NCBI RefSeq assembly: GCF_963664555.1
Contig: NZ_OY761461.1
Coordinates: 2,728,001-2,792,000, forward strand
Direction of reading: 5' to 3'
DNA from: Labilibaculum sp.
GTDB lineage: Bacteria; Bacteroidota; Bacteroidia; Bacteroidales; Marinifilaceae
Length of the DNA stretch: 64,000 bases
In this document: in pieces, positions 34,891 through 44,305 of the stretch
Position numbering within the stretch: the first letter of the stretch is position 1
Layout: every line of letters begins with the position of its first letter
Position numbers and translations under genes: made by a program
The notes under the pieces: generated by a model
Told to the model about the DNA's origin: nothing
What the model saw: only the letters and a program-made list of their open reading frames with translations
The model's database searches: none

Positions 34891-35460
34891 AAGTAAATTT
34901 TTAAATTGTTATCACTTGATAATAGATGGGGTAAATTCTGAATGAATATTTAGTCTTAATACTCACTGTTTTCAAAATATCAAATCAATTATCACACCCC
35001 TTTATTCTCCAAAAAGTAAAAAGGTAACCCAAAAAAATAACAAATTTTATTAATTACTATTCCGTATTAGCATCGCAAACACATCAAAGTACTATATTCA
35101 CTAGTATTGAACATTATTTACTTCATTTATTTTCACCAAAAAAAATAAATTTGCTTTGTTATCCAATAGTTTAAATCAATTTACAGAGTAGTATCACTTT
35201 CTTATCTGTAACCAATTAAAAATGTATAATATATCTACTTATGTTTGTTATGATATTTCAAAAGTGATATCATCTATCTTTTAAAATTAAAATTGCTTCA
35301 TCTCAGTTTCTGTATCTCAACCACACAAGCCAACACAAGAGTTTTTTGTAAGTCATACAATTTAAAATTTAGCATATTAATATTATATAGCTTGTTCATA
35401 ATATAATTATAATGTACTTTCAAGAGATATTTTAGAAATAAAAACCAAAACTTTATTAAG
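34891..35460. other. Gene-free AT-rich region upstream of the HU-like gene
   Basis: About 570 bases, very AT-rich, between the divergent protease and HU-like genes. TATGTTTG at 35240-35247 matches TAnnTTTG on the plus strand and could start a 200-base leader. No coding frame or RNA gene was seen. Confidence 0.45.
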
Positions 35461-36153
35461 ATGATTGAATATTATTTGCATTTAAATCCATTAACCGATA
35501 CTCCGGACGATTGTATAGCCAAACCATCCCCAATCGGTGTTTTAACCCGTGAAGATTTAATTAAAGCATGTTGTGCCGAAGGTACAGGAATCACCCCATA
35601 CGAGGCTGAGAGTATGTTTAAGCGTATCGAAACGGTGGTAACAGAGAATCTGGAAAAGGGCTACTCCATAAATACGCCTTTACTAAATATTTCGCCGAGT
35701 ATTACCGGGGTGTTCAATAATTGGGATGACAGCTTTGATGGATCCCGTCACAAACTGCGTTTTAAATCATCACCGGGCGTATTGTTAAAAGCAGTTGCTG
35801 ATTCGAGCAAACTTCACAAAATTGACCGTAAAAAGAGCATCATCGACATCTATAGTTTTACGGATCATTCCCTTGGCCAGGAAACAGACAGTTTTCTGCC
35901 AAATGGTGTGGGTGAATTAAAGGGAAAACGATTAAAAATGGATACTTCAGACGAAAATCAAGGCATTTTCCTGATTGCTGAAGATGGTACAGAACATCGT
36001 GTTGCGGTATATGTAACCAACACCGACAGCACTCAAATTTTTCAAATTCCTGAATTAACTGCCGGCCATTACGAATTACAGGTAAGGTGTATTGCCAAAA
36101 ACAACAAAAAGCTTACCATTGGGTATTACGACAAAACTCTAAGCGTAAAATAG
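35461..36153 (+). CDS. HU/IHF-like DNA-binding protein with DUF4469 domain
   Basis: A 230-aa protein in two parts. The N-terminal half (about 1-125) is the bacteroidal HU/IHF-like DNA-binding domain: LTREDLIKACCAEGTGITPYEAESMFKRIETVVTENLEKGYSINTPLLNISPSITGVF. The C-terminal half (about 135-230) is an Ig-like beta-sandwich of the DUF4469 type (..VRCIAKNNKKLTIGYYDKTLSV). Such proteins are common in Bacteroidota, and their cellular role is unsettled; nucleoid structuring is the usual guess. It stands alone with its own terminator. Confidence 0.85.
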   Translation: MIEYYLHLNPLTDTPDDCIAKPSPIGVLTREDLIKACCAEGTGITPYEAESMFKRIETVVTENLEKGYSINTPLLNISPSITGVFNNWDDSFDGSRHKLRFKSSPGVLLKAVADSSKLHKIDRKKSIIDIYSFTDHSLGQETDSFLPNGVGELKGKRLKMDTSDENQGIFLIAEDGTEHRVAVYVTNTDSTQIFQIPELTAGHYELQVRCIAKNNKKLTIGYYDKTLSVK

Positions 36154-36158
36154 CATAT

Positions 36159-36182
36159 AAAGCCGGTTGATCCGGCTTTTAT
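36159..36182 (+). terminator. Intrinsic terminator of the HU-like gene
   Basis: AAAGCCGG/CCGGCTTT form an 8-bp stem with loop TTGAT, followed by TATTTT. It lies 5 bases past the stop. Confidence 0.85.
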
Positions 36183-36217
36183 TTTACTTAGAAGCATTCT
36201 GTTTGGTTCAAACATTT

Positions 36218-36355
36218 TCCCTCGAATTGCGCCAAACTTTTCCCTTGCGTTAGGCAATACTCTTCCCTTGTACTACTCCGAAGCTTTCCCTTGCACCAGA
36301 CAATACCTTTCCCTTGTGCAAGGGAAAGACCTTCCCTATAGGCAGGGAAATTCTT
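36218..36355. repeat. Six-unit degenerate tandem repeat, exact 23-bp period
   Basis: The word TCCCT recurs at 36218, 36241, 36264, 36287, 36310 and 36333, each exactly 23 bases after the last, usually within CTTTTCCCTTG. The rest of each unit has diverged (CAA..CT.TT is partly kept). Units five and six contain inverted partners: CTTTCCCTTG/CAAGGGAAAG (36307-36328) and TTCCCT/AGGGAA (36332-36349). It lies between converging genes, in no reading frame. Confidence 0.75.
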
Positions 36356-36385
36356 ATTTCATTGTAATGGGTTCATCAATACAAA

Positions 36386-36418
36386 AGCCCCGATAGATTT
36401 TCGAAATCTGTCGGGGCT
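36386..36418 (-). terminator. Intrinsic terminator of the arginine/car operon
   Basis: AGCCCCGA-T-AGATTT and AAATCT-G-TCGGGGCT form a 15-bp stem (one T-G pair) with loop TCG. On the minus strand it is followed by TTTTG. It lies 33 bases past carB. Confidence 0.85.
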
Positions 36419-36451
36419 AAAAATAATATAATCGGTTTACAACTTACAACC

Positions 36452-39400
36452 TTACCACTCCTGCTTTTGATCTACGTAATCGCTGAAGCTGTCAATTCCT
36501 AAATCTTCTATCGATTTTTTGCAGAAAGAATAGATAAAGGCTGAAGCCAAACGCGCGTTGGTGATTAATGGTATGTTTAAGTCGATGGCAGTTCTTCTGA
36601 TCAGATAATCATTATTCAACTCCGTTTTGCTTAAGTTTTTTGGGATGTTAATCACCAAATCAACTTTGCGTTCTTTTATCAAATTCTGAGCTGTTATTTC
36701 AACATCTTCATCGGGCCAACCTACACTTTCGATGGTAATTCCGTTCTCTTCCAGGAATTTTGCGGTACCTCTTGTTCCATACAATTTATGTCCTCTTTCT
36801 TCGAGCATTTTTGCACTTTTCAGAAGTTCTATCTTGGAGCGAATAGGGCCACTGCTAATTAGTATGGCGCTCTTCGGAACCCGGTAACCCACTGATAGCA
36901 TTGCTTTTAATATTGCATCGTAGTAATCAGCTCCTATACAGCCAACTTCACCGGTTGAAGACATATCTACCCCCAAAACCGGATCTGCTTTTGATAGTCT
37001 TGAAAAGGAAAATTGAGAAGCTTTTATACCAATATGCTCCAACTCGAACATGGAAGGTAAATTGTTTGGAATTGGAACATCTAACATTGCCTGAGTGGCA
37101 GTTTCAATAAAATTAAAGTCCATAACCTTTGAAACAAAAGGAAAACTTCTACTTGCACGCAGGTTACATTCAATTACCTTAATGTCGTTATCTTTTGCCA
37201 GCAACTGCATGTTGAATGGTCCGGTAATGTTTAATGATTTTGCTATTTTAGCTGCTATTTTACGAATTCTGCGAATGGTTTCGAAATACAGTTTTTGCGG
37301 CGGAAATACCAAAGTAGCATCGCCGGAATGTACTCCGGCAAACTCAACGTGTTCTGAAATGGCATCGATAATAATTTCACCATTTTTGGCTACTCCGTCA
37401 AACTCGATCTCTTTTGCTTCCTGAATAAATTCACTAACTACAACAGGATACTGCTTTGATACCATGGCTGCCAGATCCAGAAAATGTCCTAATTCGTCGT
37501 GATTCGACACCACATTCATTGCCGCACCTGAAAGCACATAACTTGGGCGAATCAAAACAGGAAATCCTACTTCATCAATAAAGTCATTAATTGCCTCTTT
37601 GCTTGTCAACTCATTCCATCTGGGCTGATCAATTTTCAATTCATCAAGCATGGCTGAGAATGTCTGACGGTTTTCTGCTCTGTCAATCGATTCAGGAGAT
37701 GTACCTAACACTTTTACTCCAGCTTTGTGCAAACGCATTGAAAGGTTCTGAGGAATCTGTCCTCCTACGGATACAATTACACCACGGGGTGATTCCAAAT
37801 CGATAATATCCAATACTCTTTCGAAAGAAAGTTCATCGAAGTATAAACGATCACACACATCGTAATCGGTACTTACGGTTTCCGGATTGTAATTGATCAT
37901 TACCGATCGTAATCCTTCTTTGTTTACCGCGTTTAGAGCATTCACACTACACCAGTCAAACTCTACCGATGATCCAATTCTGTATGCACCTGAACCCAGA
38001 ACAATAACCGATTGATTGTCGTTTGTATAGGCAATGTCATTTTCATCACCACTGTAAGTTAAATAAACGTAGTTCGTTTGAGCAGGATACTCCGCCGCAA
38101 GTGTATCAATTTGTTTTACAACCGGAATAATCCCTTTTGCTTTACGATGTTTTCTTACCTCTAAAAGCTCCGATTCCATATTGGTACTCTCTGGTTTCAA
38201 AACAAAGCGCGCCAACTGAAAATCAGAAAAACCGTACACTTTTGCTGCCTTAAGTAATGTATCAGGTAATTGCTGTAAGTCGTTGTATTTCTGAAGATCC
38301 CATTTCAATTTTGTGATGTGTTCCAGCTTACTTAGGAACCACTTATCAATTTTAGTGAGGTCGTGTATTTTGTCAATGGAATATCCTTTCTCAAAAGCTT
38401 GCGCGATAGAGAAAATACGCATGTCGGTCGGATGCGTTAATTCTTGATCAACATCGTCGAACTTGGAATGAACGTTCCCAACAAATCCGTGCATTCCCTG
38501 ACCAATCATACGCAAACCTTTCTGAACGGCTTCCTCGAAATTACGACCAACGGCCATTACTTCTCCTACACTTTTCATGCTGGAACCAATCTCTTTGGTT
38601 ACGCCTTCAAATTTATTTAAATCCCAACGCGGAATTTTACATACTACGTAATCTAAAGCAGGCTCGAAACAAGCTGTTGTTGTTTTTGTTACGGCATTTT
38701 TAAGTTCGTGCAAAGCATAACCCAAACCAAGTTTGGCTGCAACAAAGGCCAGGGGATAACCGGTAGCTTTCGAAGCCAATGCAGATGATCTTGATAAACG
38801 GGCATTTACCTCAATTACACGGTAATCTTCCGAATCGGGATCAAGAGCATACTGAACGTTACACTCTCCAACCACGCCAAAGTGACGAATAATCTTAATT
38901 GCCAATGATCTTAATTTGTGGTACTCCGAATTGGTCAGCGTTTGCGAGGGTGCAATAACGATACTCTCACCTGTATGAATTCCCAACGGATCGAAATTTT
39001 CCATATTACACACTGTAATACAGTTGTCATACGCATCCCGAACCACTTCATATTCTACCTCTTTCCATCCTTTTAGTGATTCCTCAACCAATATCTGACT
39101 CGAATAGGATAAGGCATTTTCAGCCAATTTCTCCAATTCAGCCATATTCGAACAGAATCCACTTCCTTGTCCACCTAAAGTAAAGGCTGCACGAACTATA
39201 ATCGGAAAACCTAGTTTTTCAGCAGCTTTTAATGCTTCAGGAATGGATTCAACGGCGAAAGACTGTGGGGTTTTCACATCGATTCCTCGAAGCTCGTTGG
39301 CAAATATTTCTCTGTCTTCGGTTTTAATAATGGTCTCGATTGGAGTTCCTAAAACCTGAAGATTGTATTTCTTTAGCAATCCGGCATTGAAAAGCTGAAT

Positions 39401-39694
39401 ACCACAATTTAATGCAGTTTGTCCTCCAAAAGCTAAAAGGATTCCATCAGGCTTTTCTTTTAAGATAACCTGTTCTACAAAATAAGGTGTAACCGGCAAA
39501 AAATAAATTTGATCGGCAATTCCTTTTGACGTTTGTACGGTGGCAATATTGGGATTGATAAGTACAGTATAAATACCCTCTTCCTTCATTGCTTTTAATG
39601 CCTGCGATCCGGAATAGTCAAACTCCCCTGCTTCACCAATTTTAAGTGCTCCGGAACCTAACACAAGTACTTTCTTTATGTTGTCTTTTGTCAT
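36452..39694 (-). CDS. carB: Carbamoyl-phosphate synthase, large subunit
   Basis: Uses glutamine-derived ammonia, bicarbonate and two ATP to make carbamoyl phosphate for arginine and pyrimidines. About 1080 aa from MTKDNIKKVLVLGSGALKIG, which fits CarB; an upstream ATG at 39715 would add seven residues. It has two ATP-grasp halves (first carboxy-phosphate, second carbamate), each with GSGxxxIGxxxEFD start motifs (GSGALKIGEAGEFDYSG; GSGAYRIGSSVEFDWC). A C-terminal allosteric MGS-like domain (about 950-1080) carries GTRGTAKFLEENGI. Last gene of the arginine operon, 124-145 bases after carA depending on the start. Confidence 0.96.
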   Translation of the reverse strand: MTKDNIKKVLVLGSGALKIGEAGEFDYSGSQALKAMKEEGIYTVLINPNIATVQTSKGIADQIYFLPVTPYFVEQVILKEKPDGILLAFGGQTALNCGIQLFNAGLLKKYNLQVLGTPIETIIKTEDREIFANELRGIDVKTPQSFAVESIPEALKAAEKLGFPIIVRAAFTLGGQGSGFCSNMAELEKLAENALSYSSQILVEESLKGWKEVEYEVVRDAYDNCITVCNMENFDPLGIHTGESIVIAPSQTLTNSEYHKLRSLAIKIIRHFGVVGECNVQYALDPDSEDYRVIEVNARLSRSSALASKATGYPLAFVAAKLGLGYALHELKNAVTKTTTACFEPALDYVVCKIPRWDLNKFEGVTKEIGSSMKSVGEVMAVGRNFEEAVQKGLRMIGQGMHGFVGNVHSKFDDVDQELTHPTDMRIFSIAQAFEKGYSIDKIHDLTKIDKWFLSKLEHITKLKWDLQKYNDLQQLPDTLLKAAKVYGFSDFQLARFVLKPESTNMESELLEVRKHRKAKGIIPVVKQIDTLAAEYPAQTNYVYLTYSGDENDIAYTNDNQSVIVLGSGAYRIGSSVEFDWCSVNALNAVNKEGLRSVMINYNPETVSTDYDVCDRLYFDELSFERVLDIIDLESPRGVIVSVGGQIPQNLSMRLHKAGVKVLGTSPESIDRAENRQTFSAMLDELKIDQPRWNELTSKEAINDFIDEVGFPVLIRPSYVLSGAAMNVVSNHDELGHFLDLAAMVSKQYPVVVSEFIQEAKEIEFDGVAKNGEIIIDAISEHVEFAGVHSGDATLVFPPQKLYFETIRRIRKIAAKIAKSLNITGPFNMQLLAKDNDIKVIECNLRASRSFPFVSKVMDFNFIETATQAMLDVPIPNNLPSMFELEHIGIKASQFSFSRLSKADPVLGVDMSSTGEVGCIGADYYDAILKAMLSVGYRVPKSAILISSGPIRSKIELLKSAKMLEERGHKLYGTRGTAKFLEENGITIESVGWPDEDVEITAQNLIKERKVDLVINIPKNLSKTELNNDYLIRRTAIDLNIPLITNARLASAFIYSFCKKSIEDLGIDSFSDYVDQKQEW

Positions 39695-39838
39695 TTTTAT
39701 TAAGCTGTTAGCCATTAGCTTATGGCTGTTAATTGATAATTGTTTTTCTTAAAAACATCCCTCTGTCCTTCATACATCTTCCCCTAAAGGGAGAATTAAG
39801 TACAAGTGAGACTTTTTTTAACTTTAAACTTTCTCTTT

Positions 39839-40927
39839 TTAACTTATACCTTTATATTCTTCCATCATTTTAATGAAATCATCGAACAGAAATTCGGTAT
39901 CTGTAGGACCACTGGAAGCTTCGGGGTGAAACTGAGAGGCAAAAAACGGTTTGCTTGTGTGCTTTAATCCTTCGCATGTGCCATCATTGGCATTAACAAA
40001 CAATGGCTCCCACTCTTTTGGTAAAGTATCCATATTAATGGCGTACCCGTGATTTTGCGAAGTGATAAAACAACGCTTGCTTCCTTTCAGTACAACCGGC
40101 TGATTGTGACTACGGTGTCCGTACTTCAGCTTATAAGTATCAGCACCTGCAGCAAGAGCCATTAATTGTGTTCCCAGGCAAATACCCATAATTGGTGTAT
40201 CCTGACCAAAAACTGTTTTTAGATTGGCGATTGCTTTTGTATTTTGTTTTGGATCTCCCGGACCATTGGATATAAATAATCCATCATATTTCTCCTGAGT
40301 AAAATCGTAATCGTGAGGAACTCTGATTACGGTGGTATCCCGTTTTAACAAACAACGGATAATGTTATTTTTCACACCGCAATCCAACAGCAGCACTTTG
40401 TGTTTTCCATTGCCGTAAACAATCTTTTCCGGTGTGCTTACCTGGGCTACAAGATTCTCTAAATTAGGATCTTTCCATTCAGGTTCTTTGCCTTCAAAAA
40501 CAATTTTGGCCAGCATACTGCCTTGCTCCCGAAGCTTTTTAGTTAATGCACGGGTATCAACACCATAGATTCCAGGTATTTTGTGTTTTTTCATCCAGTC
40601 TCCAAGACTTAAGCTCGCATTCCAATGACTGAATTCCTCTGTGTAATCCGATACAATAAATGCAGACACCTGAATTTTTTCTGACTCATAAAAGCGAAAC
40701 AAGTCGTCTTCCTGAAGTGTTCCCGGCACTCCATAATTTCCAATCAGTGGAAAAGTACTAACCAGAATTTGTCCGCGGTACGAAGGATCGGTTAAACTCT
40801 CCGGATATCCGGTCATTGCAGTATTAAACACCATTTCTCCGGAAATGGATTCCTGGTAACCAAATGATGTACCGATATACTCCGATCCATCCTGTAAAAT
40901 TAATTTAGCTTTTGTCTCTCCTGACAT
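39839..40927 (-). CDS. carA: Carbamoyl-phosphate synthase, small subunit
   Basis: Glutaminase subunit that feeds ammonia to CarB. The 362-aa protein has the N-terminal CPSase_sm_chain domain (LILQDGSEYIGTSFGYQESISGEMVFNTAMTGYPE) and a class-I glutamine amidotransferase domain with Cys in MGICLGTQLMALAAG and His/Glu in FHPEASSGP. Its presence between argH and carB in the arginine operon suggests that carbamoyl phosphate supply follows arginine demand. Confidence 0.96.
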   Translation of the reverse strand: MSGETKAKLILQDGSEYIGTSFGYQESISGEMVFNTAMTGYPESLTDPSYRGQILVSTFPLIGNYGVPGTLQEDDLFRFYESEKIQVSAFIVSDYTEEFSHWNASLSLGDWMKKHKIPGIYGVDTRALTKKLREQGSMLAKIVFEGKEPEWKDPNLENLVAQVSTPEKIVYGNGKHKVLLLDCGVKNNIIRCLLKRDTTVIRVPHDYDFTQEKYDGLFISNGPGDPKQNTKAIANLKTVFGQDTPIMGICLGTQLMALAAGADTYKLKYGHRSHNQPVVLKGSKRCFITSQNHGYAINMDTLPKEWEPLFVNANDGTCEGLKHTSKPFFASQFHPEASSGPTDTEFLFDDFIKMMEEYKGIS

Positions 40928-41045
40928 AAAAGTTCTATAAAATGGTTAATATTTTTAGTACTTAGTTAATCGTTTTTAGTAATTAGTTCAGTCTGAAATA
41001 TTTTATATTTTCTTGTACTAACTACTCCGTACTAGTCACTTCTAT

Positions 41046-42383
41046 TTATATTCTATTCAATAAGTTCATGTAAGCCTCTTTGGTTTTGTTAAAATTAAAA
41101 CCAACGAAAATATCATTCATCTTATCAACAATTTTATCATTGCATAAATTGCCGATACTGCCTTCGTGAACATGTTTCACACTGCCTTTGTATTCAAAAT
41201 TACCCTCTTCCACTATTTGTCCGATCTTTTTATAAGCATCGCGAAAAGGAACACCGTTAAGTACCATCTGGTTCACTTCTTCCACTGTAAACATGTACTT
41301 ATAACGTTCATCCTTTAAAACATCTTTATTGATTTTCACTTCGGAAAGCATGATTCGTGTCATTTCCAAACAAGCAATCATTTTATCGAAAGCAGGCATA
41401 AAGAACTCTTTTGTAAGCTGATAGTCTCTATGATATCCGGAAGGAAGGTTTGACGTTACTGCCTGAATTTGTGCCGGCAGCATTTGCAAAGCATTTGCAT
41501 GAGCCCGAATCAACTCAAAAACATCAGGATTCTTTTTGTGCGGCATGATACTGCTTCCTGTTGTTAATTCATCAGGAAAACTTAAAAAGTTAAAGTTCTG
41601 ACTGTTATACAAACAGGCATCCATAGCTAATTTCCCAATTGTCATAGCCATATTTGCCAAGGCTGAAAGAACAGTAAATTCCATCTTTCCACGCCCCATT
41701 TGTGCATAAACTACATTGTAACTTAAATCTCTAAATCCCAACAATTCTGTAGTCATTCGTCTGTTTAGAGGAAATGACGAACCATAACCGGCTCCAGATC
41801 CTAATGGGTTCTGATTTACCACTTTATAAGCTGCCTGCAACACCATCATGTCATCTGATAAGCTTTCGGCATAGGCTCCGAACCATAAACCAAATGAGGA
41901 TGGCATGGCAACTTGCAGGTGAGTATAACCAGGAATCAACACATCCTTATTGTCATTACTTTTTACTATTAACTCATCAAAAAGCAATCTGCCTTCGCGA
42001 ACAATTTCCTCCAGTTTGTTTCTTGTAAAAAGCTTTAAATCCAAAAGAACCTGATCGTTTCTTGATCGGCCGCTGTGAATCTTTTTTCCAATATCCCCTA
42101 AAGCTAAAGTCAATTGATATTCAATTTGAGAATGAACATCCTCTGTTCCATCATCAATTACAAAATCATTATTTTTTATCGAGGAATAAATTTTCCGTAA
42201 TTCTTCCTGAATCAATTTCAATTCTGTTTTTTCCAATAATCCGATGGATTCGAGCATTTCAATGTGTGCAAGCGATCCCAGCACATCAAACGCTGCAAGT
42301 TGCAAATCCAATTCCCGGTCCATTCCAACAGTGAATTGTTCAATTTTTTTATCAACTTTTACGCCTTTATCCCAAAGTTTCAT
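41046..42383 (-). CDS. argH: Argininosuccinate lyase
   Basis: Last enzyme of arginine synthesis: argininosuccinate to arginine and fumarate. The 445-aa protein carries the fumarase/aspartase-superfamily signature GSSIMPHKKNPDVFE (about 269-283), the ArgH start LWDKGVKVDKKIEQFTVGMDRELD, HSRRSRNDQ-type block IHSGRSRNDQVLLDLKL (about 105-121), and the TAELVR-like PGYTHLQVAMPSSFG. It lies between argE and carA. Confidence 0.95.
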   Translation of the reverse strand: MKLWDKGVKVDKKIEQFTVGMDRELDLQLAAFDVLGSLAHIEMLESIGLLEKTELKLIQEELRKIYSSIKNNDFVIDDGTEDVHSQIEYQLTLALGDIGKKIHSGRSRNDQVLLDLKLFTRNKLEEIVREGRLLFDELIVKSNDNKDVLIPGYTHLQVAMPSSFGLWFGAYAESLSDDMMVLQAAYKVVNQNPLGSGAGYGSSFPLNRRMTTELLGFRDLSYNVVYAQMGRGKMEFTVLSALANMAMTIGKLAMDACLYNSQNFNFLSFPDELTTGSSIMPHKKNPDVFELIRAHANALQMLPAQIQAVTSNLPSGYHRDYQLTKEFFMPAFDKMIACLEMTRIMLSEVKINKDVLKDERYKYMFTVEEVNQMVLNGVPFRDAYKKIGQIVEEGNFEYKGSVKHVHEGSIGNLCNDKIVDKMNDIFVGFNFNKTKEAYMNLLNRI

Positions 42384-42451
42384 AGTAATTCTCTTTAAAG
42401 TTAGGTGTTCGTGTTTAATCCGTTTTTTACTTCTTGTTAACTTAGCTGAGG

Positions 42452-43522
42452 TTATATTTTCAAACCGTTCAACAAGTTATAATATTTTTCAATTCCTTTT
42501 TCAATTTCGTCAATATAGATGAACTCATCAGCTGTATGCGATCTGGCAGAATCTCCCGGCCCCAATTTTAAAGTTGGAAATCCCTTCATAATTGCCTGAT
42601 CGGATGTGGTTGGAGAACCGTAATATTTCATACCCAAACTCAAGCCTGTCTGAATTAACGGGTGTTCCAACGGTATTCCTGAAGAATTCATTCTAAAGGA
42701 TCGGGCTGTAACATTACTTTCCAACTTTTCTTTGATGATTGCAAATGCCTTTTCGTTTGAATAATGCTCGTTGGTACGAACATCCACCACAAATTTGCAG
42801 GATGACGGAATGACATTGTGCTGTTTTCCTGCATTAATCTGTGTTACAGTCATCTTTACTGCACCCAGCATCTCAGACTCCAAAGCAAATTTATAGGTAT
42901 GAAGCCATTCTATATCTCTCATTGCAATTGTTATTGCGTTAACACCCTCGTTACGGGCCGCATGTCCGGGAACACCAATTGCATCGCAATCCAGCACCAT
43001 CAAGCCTTTTTCGGCAATGGCCATTTCCATCAATGTTGGTTCGCCAACAATTCCAACATCAATTCGTCCTATTTCTTCCTGCACCAGCTCAAAACCTCCG
43101 GTTCCTGATATTTCCTCTTCTGCGGAAGCTGCAAAAACACGGTTGTAATCCTGATCAGTACCTTCCAATGCTAAAAATGCTGCAAACAGAGAAACCAAAC
43201 AGCCTCCGGCATCATTGCTTCCCAATCCGTACAATTTACCTTCTGACACTTCCGGATTGAAAGGATCCTTGGTATATTTTTCGGAAGGTTTCACGGTGTC
43301 TAAATGAGAATTTAGTAACAGAACCGGTTTTTGATCATCAAAATCCTTATTAAAAACCCATACATTATTTCCTTTTCGGTGTACCTGATATCCAAAGTCA
43401 GATAGTTTCTGCTCCATTACATCTGCAGCTTGATTTTCCTCTTTGCTGTATGATTGAATAGAAATCAGTTGCTTAAGTGTAGTCAAAGCTATTTCGGTAT
43501 ACTTTTTTAAATCCATATGCAT
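42452..43522 (-). CDS. argE: M20 deacylase, N-acetyl- or N-succinyl-ornithine/citrulline type
   Basis: A 356-aa zinc-dependent M20 deacylase. The metal and catalytic residues lie in LNSHLDTVKPS, GLGSNDAGGCL and AASAEEEISGTGG, with a C-terminal His in DSARSHTADEFI. ArgE-type enzymes remove the N-acyl group from ornithine or, in Bacteroidota, from N-acylcitrulline. The second is likely here if the pathway uses N-succinyl intermediates, as known for Bacteroides. It starts 3 bases after the argB stop. The two close ATG codons (MHM) make the exact start uncertain by two residues. Confidence 0.9.
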   Translation of the reverse strand: MHMDLKKYTEIALTTLKQLISIQSYSKEENQAADVMEQKLSDFGYQVHRKGNNVWVFNKDFDDQKPVLLLNSHLDTVKPSEKYTKDPFNPEVSEGKLYGLGSNDAGGCLVSLFAAFLALEGTDQDYNRVFAASAEEEISGTGGFELVQEEIGRIDVGIVGEPTLMEMAIAEKGLMVLDCDAIGVPGHAARNEGVNAITIAMRDIEWLHTYKFALESEMLGAVKMTVTQINAGKQHNVIPSSCKFVVDVRTNEHYSNEKAFAIIKEKLESNVTARSFRMNSSGIPLEHPLIQTGLSLGMKYYGSPTTSDQAIMKGFPTLKLGPGDSARSHTADEFIYIDEIEKGIEKYYNLLNGLKI

Positions 43523-43525
43523 AAG

Positions 43526-44305
43526 CTAAGAATTAACAATTTGTGTTCCTGAGGAATGATTTGTCTCCATCGAAACAAAATTCCCGATTACCACCTCTTC
43601 CACTCCTTTTGATAAGGCATAAAATGCATTTTGTGTTTTGGGCAGCATTCCTGTATTTATCTTGCCCAATTTCACCATTTCGGAGCATTTTACGTTAGAA
43701 AGAACAGGCATTACACTGCTGTCATCCTCCGCATTCATCAATACACCAAGTTTCTCGAAACTATAAATCAATTTCACCTTATAGAAACGACTTAAGGCAA
43801 CAGCAACTTCTGTTGCCACAGTATCGGCATTGGTATTGAATAATTGGCCCATTCCATCATGAGTAATCGGAGCAATAACCAAAACCGAATTGCATTCAAT
43901 CTGCTTGCATAAAGCCAGGGTATTAACTGCTGTAACATCACCAACAAAACCAAAATCGACCTTTGTATTGTTTCTTTTTTCAGCCCTGATCAAATCCAAA
44001 TCGGCACCACACATTCCCATTGCATTTACTCCACGAGCCTGCAAAGCAGCAACAATATTCTTATTAATTAGTCCTGCATAAACCATGGTAACCAACTTCA
44101 GATTTTCAGCATCAGTTATGCGTCTTCCATCCACCATTTTGGTTTGAACTCCAAGTTTACCTGCCAAATCAGATGCAAGCTTTCCACCTCCATGAACCAA
44201 GACAATCTTGCCGTTTAAATTTGAAAAAGCATCAAGAAAATCATTTAGTTTTTCGGTATCGTCAATTACGTTACCACCAATTTTTACAACAGTTAAATCT
44301 ATCAT
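43526..44305 (-). CDS. argB: N-acyl-glutamate kinase
   Basis: Phosphorylates N-acetyl- or N-succinyl-glutamate, the second step of the acylated arginine route. The 259-aa amino-acid kinase has VVKIGGNVIDD at the N-terminus, VLVHGGGKLASDLA (about 35-48), MVDGRRITDAENLKLVTMVYAGLINKNIV, and NTNADTVATEVAVAL at the C-terminal half. It overlaps argD by 4 bases. The acyl specificity cannot be read from the sequence. Confidence 0.95.
   Translation of the reverse strand: MIDLTVVKIGGNVIDDTEKLNDFLDAFSNLNGKIVLVHGGGKLASDLAGKLGVQTKMVDGRRITDAENLKLVTMVYAGLINKNIVAALQARGVNAMGMCGADLDLIRAEKRNNTKVDFGFVGDVTAVNTLALCKQIECNSVLVIAPITHDGMGQLFNTNADTVATEVAVALSRFYKVKLIYSFEKLGVLMNAEDDSSVMPVLSNVKCSEMVKLGKINTGMLPKTQNAFYALSKGVEEVVIGNFVSMETNHSSGTQIVNS

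Noticed and set aside
36218..36355. CRISPR array
   Set aside because: The 23-bp step is the whole unit; only a ~10-base core is shared and there are no unique spacers of CRISPR length. No cas genes are present.
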